A stretch of 7,716 nt of DNA from Boseongicola sp. SB0675_bin_26 (GCA_009843725.1 VYCX01000529.1:1-7716), one strand, 5' to 3'; positions 1 through 6,359 are shown, counted from the first letter of the stretch. Numbers and translations: made by a program. The notes: generated from the letters alone by a model not told the origin.

Positions 1-420
1 GATCGCCTTCGGGCGAAATGCCTCGGAAGCCGTGTCGGCCGCCGCGAATCGGAAGAAGCCCTGTGACGACATGTACATGCCGGCGAATGCCGAACCGATC
101 AGGAAAAGCGCGAAGCTTCCCGTGGCAAGGCCCCAGGCTGACAGTGCCGCGCCAATGGCGCCGCCCGTCGCCCCGATGATGAATCCGAGCATGCGGCCGT
201 GCCGTTGCATGATGCTCGACAGCGGCGTGGCTGCCAGCATCGATCCCAGGACAATCAGCGAGATTGGCAGCGTTGCAAGGCAGGCATTCGGTGCAAGCGA
301 CTGTCCGGCAAGAGCCGACACGATGAACATCATCGGCATCTGTGAACCGAGATAGCCTTGGGCGATCACCAGGACCGTCAGGTTCCTTCGCGCCGTGGAA
401 AAGACAGATGTCTCTGGCAT
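1..420 (-). CDS. MFS transporter, N-terminal part (cut by window edge)
   Basis: This is the first 140 codons of an inner-membrane major facilitator superfamily permease; the rest lies beyond position 1. The reading frame is open on the minus strand from an ATG at 420-418 to the window edge. The protein begins MPETSVFSTARRNLTVLVIA and has about four hydrophobic helices at residues 13-36, 47-67, 77-98 and 102-118. Between helices 2 and 3 it has a basic MFS-like loop (MQRHGRMLGF, 71-80), and after helix 4 the segment RFAAADTAS (124-132), which I associate with one bacterial MFS subfamily. A GGAG lies about 12 bases before the ATG. An in-frame ATG at 486 directly follows a stop codon and would add 22 non-hydrophobic residues; its upstream sequence lacks a good Shine-Dalgarno, so I prefer 420. 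The gene is divergent from the glycosylase gene. The substrate cannot be told from this part. The opposite-strand open frame at 32-355 is a shadow. Confidence 0.85.
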   Translation of the reverse strand, partial: MPETSVFSTARRNLTVLVIAQGYLGSQMPMMFIVSALAGQSLAPNACLATLPISLIVLGSMLAATPLSSIMQRHGRMLGFIIGATGGAIGAALSAWGLATGSFALFLIGSAFAGMYMSSQGFFRFAAADTASEAFRPKAI

Positions 421-517
421 GCAAGCCCGGTACTCCGTTCCATCAACGTCGGCAAGGTCGGGGCTTCCGTTTTGTCGTTCCTGCATCTACCGTCCGCGCG
501 CCGTTCGGGAGGACATC

Positions 518-1156
518 GTGTCAGAGAGAATTGGCCGCATCATCGAGACCCCTGCTTGCGTTGCCGAAGGGGCCGACTACCTCTCAGCGCGCGAGCCGCG
601 CTTTCGCATGGCCTTGGCCATAACCGGGCCGCTGCCGCTTCGACGGCGGAAGGACGGATTCGCGCCGCTCCTTGACGCCATCGTCAGCCAGCAGGTTTCC
701 GTGGCGGCGGCCGACGCGATCTGGGGGCGACTGAAGTCCGCCGGGCTGACAGGCCCGCGCAAGATAGTTGCCGCCAGCGATGACGAACTCAGGGCGTGCG
801 GCCTGTCGCGCCAGAAAATGCGCTACGCGCGTGAACTTGCAGCGTCGGGCATCCGCTTCAGCCAGTTGAGGGGCCAGCCGACGGAGGAGGTCATCGAAAC
901 GTTGGTCCAGGTGCCTGGAATCGGGCGTTGGACGGCCGAGATCTACGCGATGTTCTCGTTGGGCCGTGCCGACGTCTTTGCGCCCGGAGACCTTGCGCTT
1001 CAGGAAGCGGCGCGAATCCTGTTCGAGAAACCGGAAAGGCCCACGGAACGTGAACTGCGGCAGATGGCGGAGGCATGGTCGCCTTGGCGCGGTGTCGCCG
1101 CGCGGCTGCTCTGGGCCTATTACCGGGCCGCGAAGCAAAGGGAAGGAATCCGATGA
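518..1156 (+). CDS. alkA: DNA-3-methyladenine glycosylase II (AlkA-type, HhH-GPD)
   Basis: This 212-residue base-excision repair enzyme would cleave the N-glycosidic bond of alkylated purines such as 3-methyladenine in cytoplasmic DNA. The HhH-GPD domain occupies most of the protein: FAPLLDAIVSQQVSVAAA (48-65) is the typical first helix block, LVQVPGIGRWTAEI (129-142) is the helix-hairpin-helix, and DVFAPGDLALQEA (152-164) carries the expected catalytic Asp at 158. It is shorter than E. coli AlkA (about 280 residues) because it lacks that protein's N-terminal domain, as is common for alphaproteobacterial forms. I chose the GTG at 518 because GGAGG lies five bases upstream (508-512) and similarity to the family starts after it. 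The frame is open back to an ATG at 395, but that start would overlap the divergent MFS gene and adds residues with no family character. The stop overlaps the next start (ATGA), so the two are probably translated together. No iron-sulfur cysteine cluster is visible, so it is not an EndoIII/MutY-type enzyme. Confidence 0.9.
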   Translation: MSERIGRIIETPACVAEGADYLSAREPRFRMALAITGPLPLRRRKDGFAPLLDAIVSQQVSVAAADAIWGRLKSAGLTGPRKIVAASDDELRACGLSRQKMRYARELAASGIRFSQLRGQPTEEVIETLVQVPGIGRWTAEIYAMFSLGRADVFAPGDLALQEAARILFEKPERPTERELRQMAEAWSPWRGVAARLLWAYYRAAKQREGIR

Positions 1157-1827
1157 GCGAATTGAGTTGCAAGCGCCACGGCAGCGCTTCCGGCAAGGAC
1201 AGCTCGCTCGTGCTGTTCCTTCACGGATACGGAGCGGACGGAGCGGATTTGCTCGGAATCGGGGAGCACGTTGCGCCGATGCTGCCAGAAAACGTCTTCG
1301 CGGCCGTCGACGCTCCGACACCATCAGTGGCAAATCCGATGGGCTATCAGTGGTTTCCCATCCCGTGGCTCGACGGGTCGACCGAAGCCGCGATGGTCGA
1401 AGAGCTGGTTCGATCCGCAAAGCTGCTTGATGCCCTCATTGACAAGCTTCTGGCGGACGAAGGCCTCGACCCTGGTCGCTTGGTGCTCTTCGGCTTCAGC
1501 CAAGGCACGATGATGAGCCTGCATGTTGCTCCAAGGCGGGTCGATCCCGTTGCCGGGATCGTGGGGTTTTCCGGTCGGTTGATGTTTCCGGGCTGCATCG
1601 CCGACGAGGTGAAATCACGGCCGCCGGCATTGCTTGCTCACGGGGACGTCGACGAGGTGGTTCCCTTTGCCGAGCTTGAAGCGGCGAAGGAAGCGCTGCA
1701 GGCTGCGGGATTCGAGGTTTCAAGCCACGTGATGGAAGGAACGGGGCACGGCATTTCGCCCGATGGGCTCTCGGTGGCGCTTAACTTCATTCGAAAGCGG
1801 ATCGGAATCGAATCGACGGAATCCTGA
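1153..1827 (+). CDS. Phospholipase/carboxylesterase family serine hydrolase
   Basis: This 224-residue cytoplasmic alpha/beta hydrolase belongs to the carboxylesterase/acyl-protein thioesterase-like family and probably hydrolyses short-chain or lysophospholipid esters; the physiological substrate is not predictable. It has the oxyanion-hole strand VLFLHGYGADGADL (20-33), nucleophile elbow GFSQG with Ser116, HGDVDEVVP with acid Asp167, and GTGHGI with His199. The Ser/Asp/His spacing matches that known for Pseudomonas carboxylesterase II. There is no signal peptide or membrane helix, and the length is normal for the family. The ATG at 1153 overlaps the stop of the glycosylase gene in an ATGA, with AAGGAA about seven bases upstream at 1142-1147. 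An upstream in-frame ATG at 1075 lies deep in the glycosylase gene and is unlikely. Coupling to a DNA repair gene is probably an operon of convenience; I see no functional link. Confidence 0.9.
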   Translation: MSELSCKRHGSASGKDSSLVLFLHGYGADGADLLGIGEHVAPMLPENVFAAVDAPTPSVANPMGYQWFPIPWLDGSTEAAMVEELVRSAKLLDALIDKLLADEGLDPGRLVLFGFSQGTMMSLHVAPRRVDPVAGIVGFSGRLMFPGCIADEVKSRPPALLAHGDVDEVVPFAELEAAKEALQAAGFEVSSHVMEGTGHGISPDGLSVALNFIRKRIGIESTES

Positions 1828-1912
1828 CGGACCGAGGTTGTGGGCAAGTCTGTGGAAAACCTGTCCCGGTCCCGTCACATGCCCCTGCAATGGCACCCAA
1901 CATTCATGGGGC

Positions 1913-1940
1913 TTGCCACGCGGGCACCGCCATATATAGT
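1913..1940 (+). promoter_or_regulatory. Predicted sigma70-type promoter of the HNH gene
   Basis: TTGCCA at 1913-1918 (5 of 6 to TTGACA) is followed after 16 bases by TATAGT at 1935-1940 (5 of 6 to TATAAT). Transcription would begin near 1947 and give a leader of about 57 bases. The TATATA stretch stands out in an otherwise GC-rich gap, and this is the only strong promoter match between the esterase stop and the HNH start. Prediction only. Confidence 0.5.
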
Positions 1941-2003
1941 CGCCCGAAAATCGGCCGCATGTGGAAGGGACTTGCGTGGCGCCGGGATGCGGATGGAACT
2001 GCA

Positions 2004-2588
2004 ATGAGTGGAAGTTTCAGAACAAGTTTCGTGCGGGAACCTAGGGGCCTCAGGCATCATCCTGCGTTGGTGTTGAACGCCGACTACAGGCCGCTGAGCT
2101 ATTTTCCGCTGTCCCTGTGGCCTTGGCAGGAAGCGGTCAAGGCCGTCTGGCTGCAACGGGTGGACGTCCTGGCGCGATACGAAGAGGTTGTCCGCAGTCC
2201 GTCCACGGAAATCCACATTCCGTCCGTGGTCGTCCTGAAGGACTATGTTCACCCGCAGAAGCGGGTGGCCTTCACGCGGTTCAACCTGTTTCTTCGCGAC
2301 GAGTTCCGGTGCCAGTACTGTGGCGCCCGGGGCGAGCTGACTTTCGACCATGTCATTCCCCGATCTCGTGGCGGCACGACGAGCTGGGAGAACGTGGTTG
2401 CGGCCTGTGCAAAATGCAACCTTCGCAAGGGCGCGAGCTCGCTTACCCAGGCGGGCATGTCGCTGCGTCGCACACCGCAACGACCCAATGCGGTCAAGCT
2501 CCGGAACCAGGGCAGGAAATTCCCGCCAACTCACTTGCACGAAACCTGGTTCGACTTCCTGTATTGGGATGCAGAACTGGAGGCATGA
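2004..2588 (+). CDS. Stand-alone HNH endonuclease family protein
   Basis: This 194-residue protein has a C-terminal HNH nuclease domain. Residues 18-95 form a conserved N-terminal part (HPALVLNADYRPLSYFPL at 19-36). Then comes the zinc-finger-type HNH motif: CQYC (103-106), DHVIPRSRGG (116-125) with metal/catalytic residues Asp116 and His117, Asn130, and CAKCN (135-139). All key residues are present, so the nuclease is probably active on DNA. From memory, proteins of this form occur as single chromosomal genes in many Rhodobacterales; their role is unknown to me, and no methylase, toxin or phage gene is adjacent here. The ATG at 2004 is preferred because GGATGG lies at 1991-1996 and family similarity begins directly after it. 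The frame also continues upstream to an ATG at 1890, but that start would precede the predicted promoter. It converges on the glucokinase gene. Confidence 0.85.
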   Translation: MSGSFRTSFVREPRGLRHHPALVLNADYRPLSYFPLSLWPWQEAVKAVWLQRVDVLARYEEVVRSPSTEIHIPSVVVLKDYVHPQKRVAFTRFNLFLRDEFRCQYCGARGELTFDHVIPRSRGGTTSWENVVAACAKCNLRKGASSLTQAGMSLRRTPQRPNAVKLRNQGRKFPPTHLHETWFDFLYWDAELEA

Positions 2589-2607
2589 CCCGAACCTGGC
2601 GACCGGG

Positions 2608-2633
2608 CGGGGCGCACCGACGACTCCGCCCCG
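2608..2633 (+). terminator. Probable rho-independent terminator after the HNH gene
   Basis: CGGGGCG (2608-2614) and CGCCCCG (2627-2633) form a perfect 7-bp stem with a 12-base loop, extendable by two weak G-T pairs. It starts 19 bases after the HNH stop and is followed by TTGATTC rather than a true T-run, so it is a weak candidate. The rest of the convergent gap up to 2750 holds no recognisable gene. Confidence 0.45.
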
Positions 2634-2750
2634 TTGATTCGGGCATGCACAAGCGATCACGGCGGCGTTTCGGTGTCATCCCAGCCAAGTTCGAATCGGC
2701 GCGAACATGCGCGGCGCGACCCGAATCTCGCCCGGCTTGCGTCCTGTCCT

Positions 2751-3719
2751 CTACCTGCGCCGCAGGTCGTCCAGGTGAACGGCCAGACCGGACAACGCCG
2801 CAAAGTCGTCCTCGACGACGCAGACCGGAAACCGCTCCATGTACCCGGACAATCGACCCTTGCTGCGAAGGCTTTCCACGAAGCCGAAGTCTCGAAGATA
2901 CGGGGCGACGGCACGGGCCACGCCCCCGACCAGATAGATCCCGGCGAACGGCAGGTGAATCAGGGCCAAGTCCCCGCATACCGATCCCATGATCCGGACA
3001 AATGTCTCGAGGGTCCTGTTGGCGACGTCGTCGCCGTTCTTGATGGCCGTCAGGACATCCGCGGACGACCGCGTCTCGCTCTTGCCGCACCGGGATGCGT
3101 GCCAGGCATGGATGTTCTCGAGACCGCGGCCAGAAAGCGCATCCTCCACCGAGGCAAACCCGGTGGACGCTGCAAGGAACTCTGCAAGCTTCAGGTCCTC
3201 GGAATTGCTGGCCGGCAGCAGGACATGGCCGCATTCGGAAGGCGTCACCACCGGGCCCGGGCCGTTCGGGATGGCAAGCGCGGAGTTGAAGCCGGTGCCG
3301 ATTCCGATCACCAGCCTGCGGGAGCCGGTATCCGTGGGCTCGACGGCAATGACGGGCGTGAGATGGCCGTGCGGAATCACGTGAAGTGCGTGAGCCTGCG
3401 CCTGCAGGTCGTTGAGCACGGACACGGTTTGCGCGCCGGTGACATTCGAGAGAGCCTCGCGCTCGACCGTCCAGTCCAGATTGGTCAGCGTGCCGCGTCC
3501 GTCATGGACGGGCCCTGCGATCGCGACGGCAACTGCGTCGCACACGAGGCCGACATCGTCTTCGAACCGCAGCAGGAGAGATTCAAGGCTTTCGAATTCG
3601 GAATTCCGGAATCTCCGGACGGACTTGTCCAGAAGCGTGCGCCCTTCGGCGAGGGCAACACGCGTATTCGTTCCGCCGACATCGGCGACGAGCGACACTT
3701 TGTCCCTGTGGTCCGGCAT
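2751..3719 (-). CDS. glk: Glucokinase (Glk family)
   Basis: This 322-residue cytoplasmic enzyme would phosphorylate glucose to glucose-6-phosphate with ATP, feeding Entner-Doudoroff or pentose phosphate routes. The N-terminal phosphate loop is LVADVGGTNTR (10-20). AIAGPV (67-72) and LTNLDW (78-83) follow, then LNDLQAQAHAL (102-112) with the likely catalytic base Asp104, GTGFNSAL (141-148), SECGH (161-165) with sugar-contacting Glu162 and His165, and a second ATP-site segment LVGGVAR (263-269). Length is normal for the proteobacterial Glk family (E. coli 321), distinct from ROK-type kinases with their cysteine cluster. The ATG at 3719 has AAGGA about nine bases upstream. It starts 40 bases after the stop of the repressor gene on the same strand, so they are probably one operon. 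A 6-bp inverted repeat, ACCTGC/GCAGGT, overlaps the stop codon (2753-2767). The role suggested by the neighbours is to phosphorylate glucose released from imported alpha-glucosides. Confidence 0.92.
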   Translation of the reverse strand: MPDHRDKVSLVADVGGTNTRVALAEGRTLLDKSVRRFRNSEFESLESLLLRFEDDVGLVCDAVAVAIAGPVHDGRGTLTNLDWTVEREALSNVTGAQTVSVLNDLQAQAHALHVIPHGHLTPVIAVEPTDTGSRRLVIGIGTGFNSALAIPNGPGPVVTPSECGHVLLPASNSEDLKLAEFLAASTGFASVEDALSGRGLENIHAWHASRCGKSETRSSADVLTAIKNGDDVANRTLETFVRIMGSVCGDLALIHLPFAGIYLVGGVARAVAPYLRDFGFVESLRSKGRLSGYMERFPVCVVEDDFAALSGLAVHLDDLRRR

Positions 3720-3759
3720 GTCCAGCAGTCCTTGATCGTCACAGGACCTAAGTCAATGT

Positions 3760-4833
3760 TCAGGGACGGCGCAAGACTTCGGTTCGGTCACGGTCAAGCA
3801 GGTGACGCATTGCCGGTGCCGGGCCAGTTGATTGTCCCACTGTGAGGTCCGCCTCGAGAAGAACATGTCGACATTCGTCCTGTGCGCCGCGGATGGAGTC
3901 GAGAAGGATATCGGCGCAGAGACGTCCCGCTTCCCGGACCGAGGATCGTGTGGCGGTGAAGATCGGAACATCTCCCTCATTCCGGAAATAGGACAGGTCG
4001 TCGTCATGGATCACGACGGACACCTCGTCTCCTAGGCCGATGCCAAGATCGTGAAGCGCTCGCCGTGCACCCATCGCAGGGATGATCGACGATACCAGGA
4101 TCGCCGTTGGCGGCTTGGGCGAGCGAAGCATCTGCATGGTCGTGGCGAAGCCGTAGTTTTCGGTCATCTCGCCACTGAAGACCAGTTCCGGGTCGCGAGC
4201 AATGCCGCGTGCCGCAAGCGCGTCACCGTAGCCGTTCAGCCTTCGGGTGGCAAAATCCATCCCGTCCAGGCCGTTGATCAAGCCAATTCTGCGGTGCCCG
4301 AGATCCAGCAGGAAGTCCGTCGCGCGCCAAAACGCGCGTCGGTTGTTGACATCGACCCAGTTGTACTCTCCGTCGACCCTGCTTGACCGCCCGTGAACGA
4401 CGAAAGGCAGGTCGATTTCCTGGAGCAGGCGGATGCGGGGGTCATCGATCTTTGGTCCATGGATCACGGCGCCGTCGACCACGCCGCGCGTGGCAAGGTC
4501 CCGGTAGGCCTCCGCCTCGTCTTCGTCCCGCACGACGGAGAGCGAAAGGTCATAGCCGGACTTGGAATACTGTTCGCCCGCACCCGCGATGAAGTCCGAA
4601 AAGATCGGGTTCACCATTTCGTGCTCCTTCGACAACGGCAGGATGTGGCCGATCGTCATGGCACGGCCAGTCGCCAGGCGCGCTGCCCGGGAATTCGGGG
4701 TGTAACCGAGCCGTTCCGCAGACTCGAGGACCTTCCGCCGGGTTCTCTCGCTGACTTCAGGATACCCGTTCAGCGCGCGGCTGACGGTCGTGGGAGAAAG
4801 CCCGATGTGGTGTGAGAATTCCTTCAGGTTCAT
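3760..4833 (-). CDS. aglR: LacI-family transcriptional repressor, probably AglR
   Basis: This 357-residue DNA-binding protein probably represses the divergent transporter genes until an alpha-glucoside or glucose-derived inducer binds. The N-terminal helix-turn-helix is NLKEFSHHIGLSPTTVSRAL (2-21), followed by NGYPEVSERTRRKV and the hinge NSRAARLATG (47-56) with the Leu that LacI proteins insert in the operator centre. Residues 60-340 form the periplasmic-binding-protein-like sensor and dimerisation core. The ATG at 4833 fits the usual start of LacI-family proteins, but no clear Shine-Dalgarno is visible; the bases before it are occupied by an operator-like sequence at 4838-4849. It is transcribed with glucokinase. 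The AglR name comes from the neighbours and from my memory of the rhizobial agl locus; the family assignment is firm, while the specific effector is inference. Confidence 0.85.
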   Translation of the reverse strand: MNLKEFSHHIGLSPTTVSRALNGYPEVSERTRRKVLESAERLGYTPNSRAARLATGRAMTIGHILPLSKEHEMVNPIFSDFIAGAGEQYSKSGYDLSLSVVRDEDEAEAYRDLATRGVVDGAVIHGPKIDDPRIRLLQEIDLPFVVHGRSSRVDGEYNWVDVNNRRAFWRATDFLLDLGHRRIGLINGLDGMDFATRRLNGYGDALAARGIARDPELVFSGEMTENYGFATTMQMLRSPKPPTAILVSSIIPAMGARRALHDLGIGLGDEVSVVIHDDDLSYFRNEGDVPIFTATRSSVREAGRLCADILLDSIRGAQDECRHVLLEADLTVGQSTGPAPAMRHLLDRDRTEVLRRP

Positions 4834-4837
4834 CGTT

Positions 4838-4849
4838 CAAAGCGGTTTC
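4838..4849. promoter_or_regulatory. LacI-type operator upstream of aglR (imperfect)
   Basis: CAAAGCGGTTTC differs in two positions from the perfect palindrome at 4950-4961 and keeps its CAAAGCG..TTT core. It lies 4-15 bases before the repressor's start codon and just downstream of that gene's predicted -10, so binding would block its own transcription. This suggests autoregulation. Confidence 0.6.
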
Positions 4850-4859
4850 AAGTTCTGCG

Positions 4860-4887
4860 AGCATACGAGACGGCAGTAAATTGTCAA
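4860..4887 (-). promoter_or_regulatory. Predicted promoter of aglR-glk
   Basis: On the minus strand a perfect TTGACA (4887-4882) is followed after 16 bases by TATGCT (4865-4860, 4 of 6 matches). Transcription would start near 4853, giving a leader of only about 20 bases that contains the operator. A second TTGACA at 4904-4899, with TTTACT 18 bases further, is an alternative upstream promoter. Confidence 0.45.
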
Positions 4888-4898
4888 AGATAAGGATT

Positions 4899-4918
4899 TG
4901 TCAAGATTCACGTTGACA
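4899..4918. repeat. Inverted repeat TGTCAA-N8-TTGACA between divergent promoters
   Basis: TGTCAA (4899-4904) and TTGACA (4913-4918) are perfect inverted arms separated by 8 bases. TTGTCAA also occurs as a direct repeat at 4881-4887 and 4898-4904, start to start 17 bases. The simplest reading is several -35 elements of opposite orientation. The dyad could alternatively be a site for a second regulator. Confidence 0.4.
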
Positions 4919-4941
4919 TGAGGAGAAATCTCGGAGATGTT
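4913..4941 (+). promoter_or_regulatory. Predicted promoter of the aglEFG operon
   Basis: A perfect TTGACA at 4913-4918 is followed after 17 bases by GATGTT (4936-4941), a poor -10 with 3 of 6 matches; no better hexamer sits at the right distance. A weak -10 is compatible with a promoter that needs help or is normally tightly controlled. Transcription would start near 4948, immediately before the palindromic operator, leaving a leader of about 70 bases. Confidence 0.4.
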
Positions 4942-4949
4942 GTGTTATC

Positions 4950-4961
4950 CAAAGCGCTTTG
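4950..4961. promoter_or_regulatory. LacI-type operator, perfect palindrome, upstream of aglE
   Basis: CAAAGCGCTTTG is a perfect 12-base palindrome with the central CG typical of LacI/GalR-family operators. It lies about 3-14 bases after the predicted transcription start of aglE and about 60 bases before its start codon. A related site 112 bases away (centre to centre) precedes the divergent repressor gene. Confidence 0.75.
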
Positions 4962-5020
4962 AGAATCTCAGCGCGACAATCATCGAATGGGCCTTCGGGT
5001 TCGGATATAGGGAGAGCTTC

Positions 5021-6289
5021 ATGAACAGATCACTACTTGCCAGCGCGGCCGTGATGGCACTGGCCACGGGCAGCGCAGGCGCCGAACAGCTGACCGTCTT
5101 TGGTCCTTGGCTTGGCCCGGATCAGGAAAACGTCGAGGCGGTGCTGGGGGACTTTGCCGCGAAATCCGGCCATGACGTGAGCTATGTCGGTTCCGACAGT
5201 TTCGAGCAGCAGATCCTCGTGGACGCAGAGGCGGGCTCGGCACCGAACATCGCGGTCTTTCCGCAGCCGGGACTTGCCGCCGACATGGCGAGCCGCGGTT
5301 TCCTGACGCCCCTCGACAGCGGCGTCGGCGACTGGGTGCGGGAAAACTACGCCGCAGGGCAGTCCTGGGTCGACCTCGGCACCTATGCTGACGAGAACGG
5401 CGACGGCCAGCTCTTCGGCTTCTTCTACAAGGTCGATGTGAAGTCGCTCGTATGGTACATCCCCGAAAACTTCGAGGATGCTGGCTACGAAGTGCCGGAG
5501 ACCATGGAGGAATTGAAAGCGCTGTCCGACATGATCGTCGCCGACGGGGAAACGCCTTGGTGCATCGGTCTCGGCTCGGGGGGCGCGACAGGGTGGCCTG
5601 CGACGGACTGGGTTGAGGACATGATGCTGCGCACGCAGCCCCCGTCCGCCTACGACCAGTGGGTCACGAACGAGATTTCCTTCACTGACGATGCCGTCGT
5701 GGGCGCGATCGAGGAGTTTGGCGCCTTTTCCCGCAACGACGACTATGTCGCGGGAGGCGCCGCTGCCGTCGCCTCGACCGATTTCCGGGATAGCCCCAAG
5801 GGAATGTTCGACAGCCCGCCCCAGTGCTACATGCATCGGCAGGCCTCGTTCATTCCGGCCTTCTTCCCGGAAGGCACCGTGGTCGGCGAGGATGTCGATT
5901 TCTTCTACTTTCCCGCCTACGCGGGCAGGGATCTCGGCAAGCCGGTTCTGGGCGCCGGAACGGTCTGGGCCATCACCAACGAAAACCAGGCTGCGCATGA
6001 CCTGATCGAGTATCTCAAGGATCCGGCTGCGCACGAAATCTGGATGGCGCGCAAGGGCTTTCTCACGCCGCACAAGGGCGTGAACCCGGACGCGTTCGGT
6101 GACGCGACGCTCAGGAAGATGAACGAGATCCTCCTGAACGCCACCACCTTCCGGTTCGACGGATCCGACCTGATGCCGGGTGGTGTCGGCGCAGGCTCGT
6201 TCTGGACCGGGATGGTCGACTATTCGGGAGGCAAGAGCGCCGCCGATGTCGCCCAGGAAATCCAGGACAGCTGGGACGCGCTGAAGTGA
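5021..6289 (+). CDS. aglE: Alpha-glucoside ABC transporter, periplasmic binding protein (AglE-like)
   Basis: This 422-residue sugar-binding protein would capture alpha-glucosides (such as sucrose, maltose or trehalose; the ligand is not decided by sequence) in the periplasm and deliver them to the AglF/AglG permease. Residues 1-21 are a Sec signal peptide, ending ATGSAGA with predicted cleavage before EQLTVFGPW. The mature protein has the family-1 extracellular binding-protein pattern: LTVFGPWLGPDQENV at 24-38, then VGSDSFEQQILVDAEAGSAP, NIAVFPQPG and a C-terminal FWTGMVDYSGG near the end. I recognise these segments as AglE-like rather than MalE-like, from memory. The ATG at 5021 has GGGAG at 5010-5014, six bases away. 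The frame is open upstream to an ATG at 4937, but that start would translate through the operator and bury the signal peptide. An 11-bp hairpin follows the gene before the permease. Confidence 0.88.
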   Translation: MNRSLLASAAVMALATGSAGAEQLTVFGPWLGPDQENVEAVLGDFAAKSGHDVSYVGSDSFEQQILVDAEAGSAPNIAVFPQPGLAADMASRGFLTPLDSGVGDWVRENYAAGQSWVDLGTYADENGDGQLFGFFYKVDVKSLVWYIPENFEDAGYEVPETMEELKALSDMIVADGETPWCIGLGSGGATGWPATDWVEDMMLRTQPPSAYDQWVTNEISFTDDAVVGAIEEFGAFSRNDDYVAGGAAAVASTDFRDSPKGMFDSPPQCYMHRQASFIPAFFPEGTVVGEDVDFFYFPAYAGRDLGKPVLGAGTVWAITNENQAAHDLIEYLKDPAAHEIWMARKGFLTPHKGVNPDAFGDATLRKMNEILLNATTFRFDGSDLMPGGVGAGSFWTGMVDYSGGKSAADVAQEIQDSWDALK

Positions 6290-6298
6290 TCACGCAAG

Positions 6299-6325
6299 GA
6301 CGGGGCCCAAGCAATGGGCCCCGTC
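6299..6325 (+). terminator. Intra-operon stem-loop between aglE and aglF
   Basis: GACGGGGCCCA (6299-6309) pairs perfectly with TGGGCCCCGTC (6315-6325) around a 5-base loop, giving an 11-bp, very GC-rich stem that starts nine bases after the aglE stop. The downstream sequence (AAGTTCATTC) lacks a T-run, so partial termination or protection of the aglE mRNA 3' end is more likely than full termination. Such structures are well known after binding-protein genes and keep binding protein above permease. Confidence 0.8.
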
Positions 6326-6359
6326 AAGTTCATTCGACCTGACGCGGGGAGGGCGCTTC

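Noticed and set aside
584..1420. Minus-strand open frames over the glycosylase and esterase genes
   Set aside because: Arg/Pro-rich shadow translations. The plus-strand genes there have complete catalytic motifs.
1851..1859. DnaA-box-like sequence (TTTTCCACA on the minus strand), with a weaker TGTGG copy 12 bases before it
   Set aside because: Only one good match, no AT-rich unwinding region or cluster of boxes, and no origin-linked genes nearby. A single 9-mer is expected by chance in a genome.
1875..2660. Minus-strand 261-codon frame over the HNH gene
   Set aside because: Shadow of the HNH gene, with no conserved motif in its translation.
2689..2697. GTTCGAATC, like a tRNA T-loop, in the convergent gap
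   Set aside because: The flanking five-base arms do not pair and no anticodon or acceptor stem can be folded around it.
2636..2727. 8-bp inverted repeat GATTCGGG/CCCGAATC spanning the HNH-glk gap
   Set aside because: The arms are 76 bases apart with nothing resembling an insertion sequence or attachment site between them; it is probably chance.
2634..3845. Long plus-strand open frame (403 codons) opposite glucokinase
   Set aside because: It lies fully over the well-supported glk and the end of aglR on the other strand and shows no family motif.
4937..5020. Upstream in-frame start that would extend AglE by 28 residues
   Set aside because: It would translate through the operator, lacks a ribosome site and would hide the clean signal peptide that starts at 5021.
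5033..6073. Long minus-strand open frame (346 codons) across aglE
   Set aside because: It is the antisense shadow of aglE in high-GC DNA. Its translation is rich in Arg, Ala, Gly and His with no recognisable domain.
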